From contig JAKBNO010000034.1 of NCBI GenBank assembly GCA_021831005.1, positions 1 to 5,018 of the forward strand: DNA of 5,018 nt, in the 5' to 3' direction. Position 1 is the first letter of the stretch; the number at the start of each line of letters is the position of its first letter. Source of the DNA: Thermoplasmata archaeon (lineage in GTDB: Archaea > Thermoplasmatota > Thermoplasmata > Thermoplasmatales > GCA-001856825). Under the pieces are notes generated by a model, which had not been told where the DNA came from, made no database searches, and saw only the letters and a list, made by a program, of their open reading frames with translations. A program made the position numbers and the translations under genes. Of this stretch, positions 4,836 through 5,018 are shown piece after piece.

Positions 4836-4994
4836 ATGGCTAGAACAGAATTTATGGGTGTGCAAAAGCATCTTGGCTCTCCTCACGTGGTAGTCTTCGA
4901 CCAGGAAGCAAAAGGACTGAGAAACAGGGCCAGTATCTTGATCCCAAGAAAGGTATTCGATAAGAAGGAGACTCCAAAGAAACTAAGGGTTTAA
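4836..4994 (+). CDS. Small basic protein of 52 residues, function unknown
   Basis: A complete short gene, ATG 4836 to TAA 4994. It begins MARTEFMGVQKHLGSPHVVV and ends KKETPKKLRV. I do not recognise the family. It is lysine- and arginine-rich, without cysteines, membrane segments or a signal peptide. The middle has a hydrophobic VVVF stretch and ASILIPRKVF, suggesting a small folded, mostly beta protein that could bind nucleic acid; this is a guess from charge and pattern only. Support for coding: a well-placed promoter, AGGTAGGA before the ATG, codon use like that of neighbouring genes, and protein-like sequence over the whole length. It lies downstream of the tRNA on the same strand but has its own promoter. 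Confidence 0.65.
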   Translation: MARTEFMGVQKHLGSPHVVVFDQEAKGLRNRASILIPRKVFDKKETPKKLRV

Positions 4995-5018
4995 ACTGTT
5001 ACCACCAAATGCTGTATG

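Overview
The window most likely comes from a euryarchaeon of the Thermoplasmata (Thermoplasma/Ferroplasma/Cuniculiplasma-like). This rests on an archaeal Hef-type helicase, a trehalose-6-phosphate phosphatase that looks like the compact Thermoplasma type, a family-5 uracil-DNA glycosylase, an archaeal tRNA-Arg without encoded CCA, and TATA boxes placed for leaderless or short-leader transcripts. The lineage is inferred by recognition and was not checked by a search.

Left half (1-2887), all on the minus strand: a Hef-family superfamily 2 helicase without the usual C-terminal ERCC4 nuclease (2887-1376), an 88-bp gap holding a promoter, otsB (trehalose-6-P phosphatase, 1286-537), and a family-5 uracil-DNA glycosylase (540 down to the window edge, C-terminus missing). 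otsB and the glycosylase overlap by ATGA and are probably co-translated. The helicase starts at GTG with a TATA box 25 bp upstream, and it ends in a PCNA-binding-like motif.

Middle (2888-4442): about 200 bp without a convincing gene, then a complete single-gene IS200/IS605-family element of about 1.34 kb. It carries only tnpB, an RNA-guided nuclease with all RuvC and zinc-finger residues present, and no tnpA. Both ends can be seen as related subterminal hairpins. They allow prediction of the element boundaries, the target-adjacent motif (TTTTAA or TTTTAAC), the omega RNA, and the guide (the flank just beyond the right end). The conserved N-terminus of TnpB is in frame but has no ATG/GTG/TTG. 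The first usual start codon (GTG 4217) would remove about 41 conserved residues.

Right part (4443-5018): the element abuts the TATA box of a plus-strand tRNA-Arg(CCT) gene (4473-4547). A 288-bp stretch follows that contains a short protein-like frame on the minus strand without a start codon, then divergent AT-rich promoter sequence, then a complete 52-codon plus-strand gene for a small basic protein of unknown function (4836-4994).

The helicase and glycosylase are genome-maintenance proteins and otsB belongs to compatible-solute metabolism. The right side is a tRNA locus invaded by the tnpB element. I do not see an unknown multi-gene system. The most interesting items are the solo TnpB with its readable guide and missing start codon, the match between its target motif and the tRNA TATA box, and the truncated Hef with a PIP-like tail.
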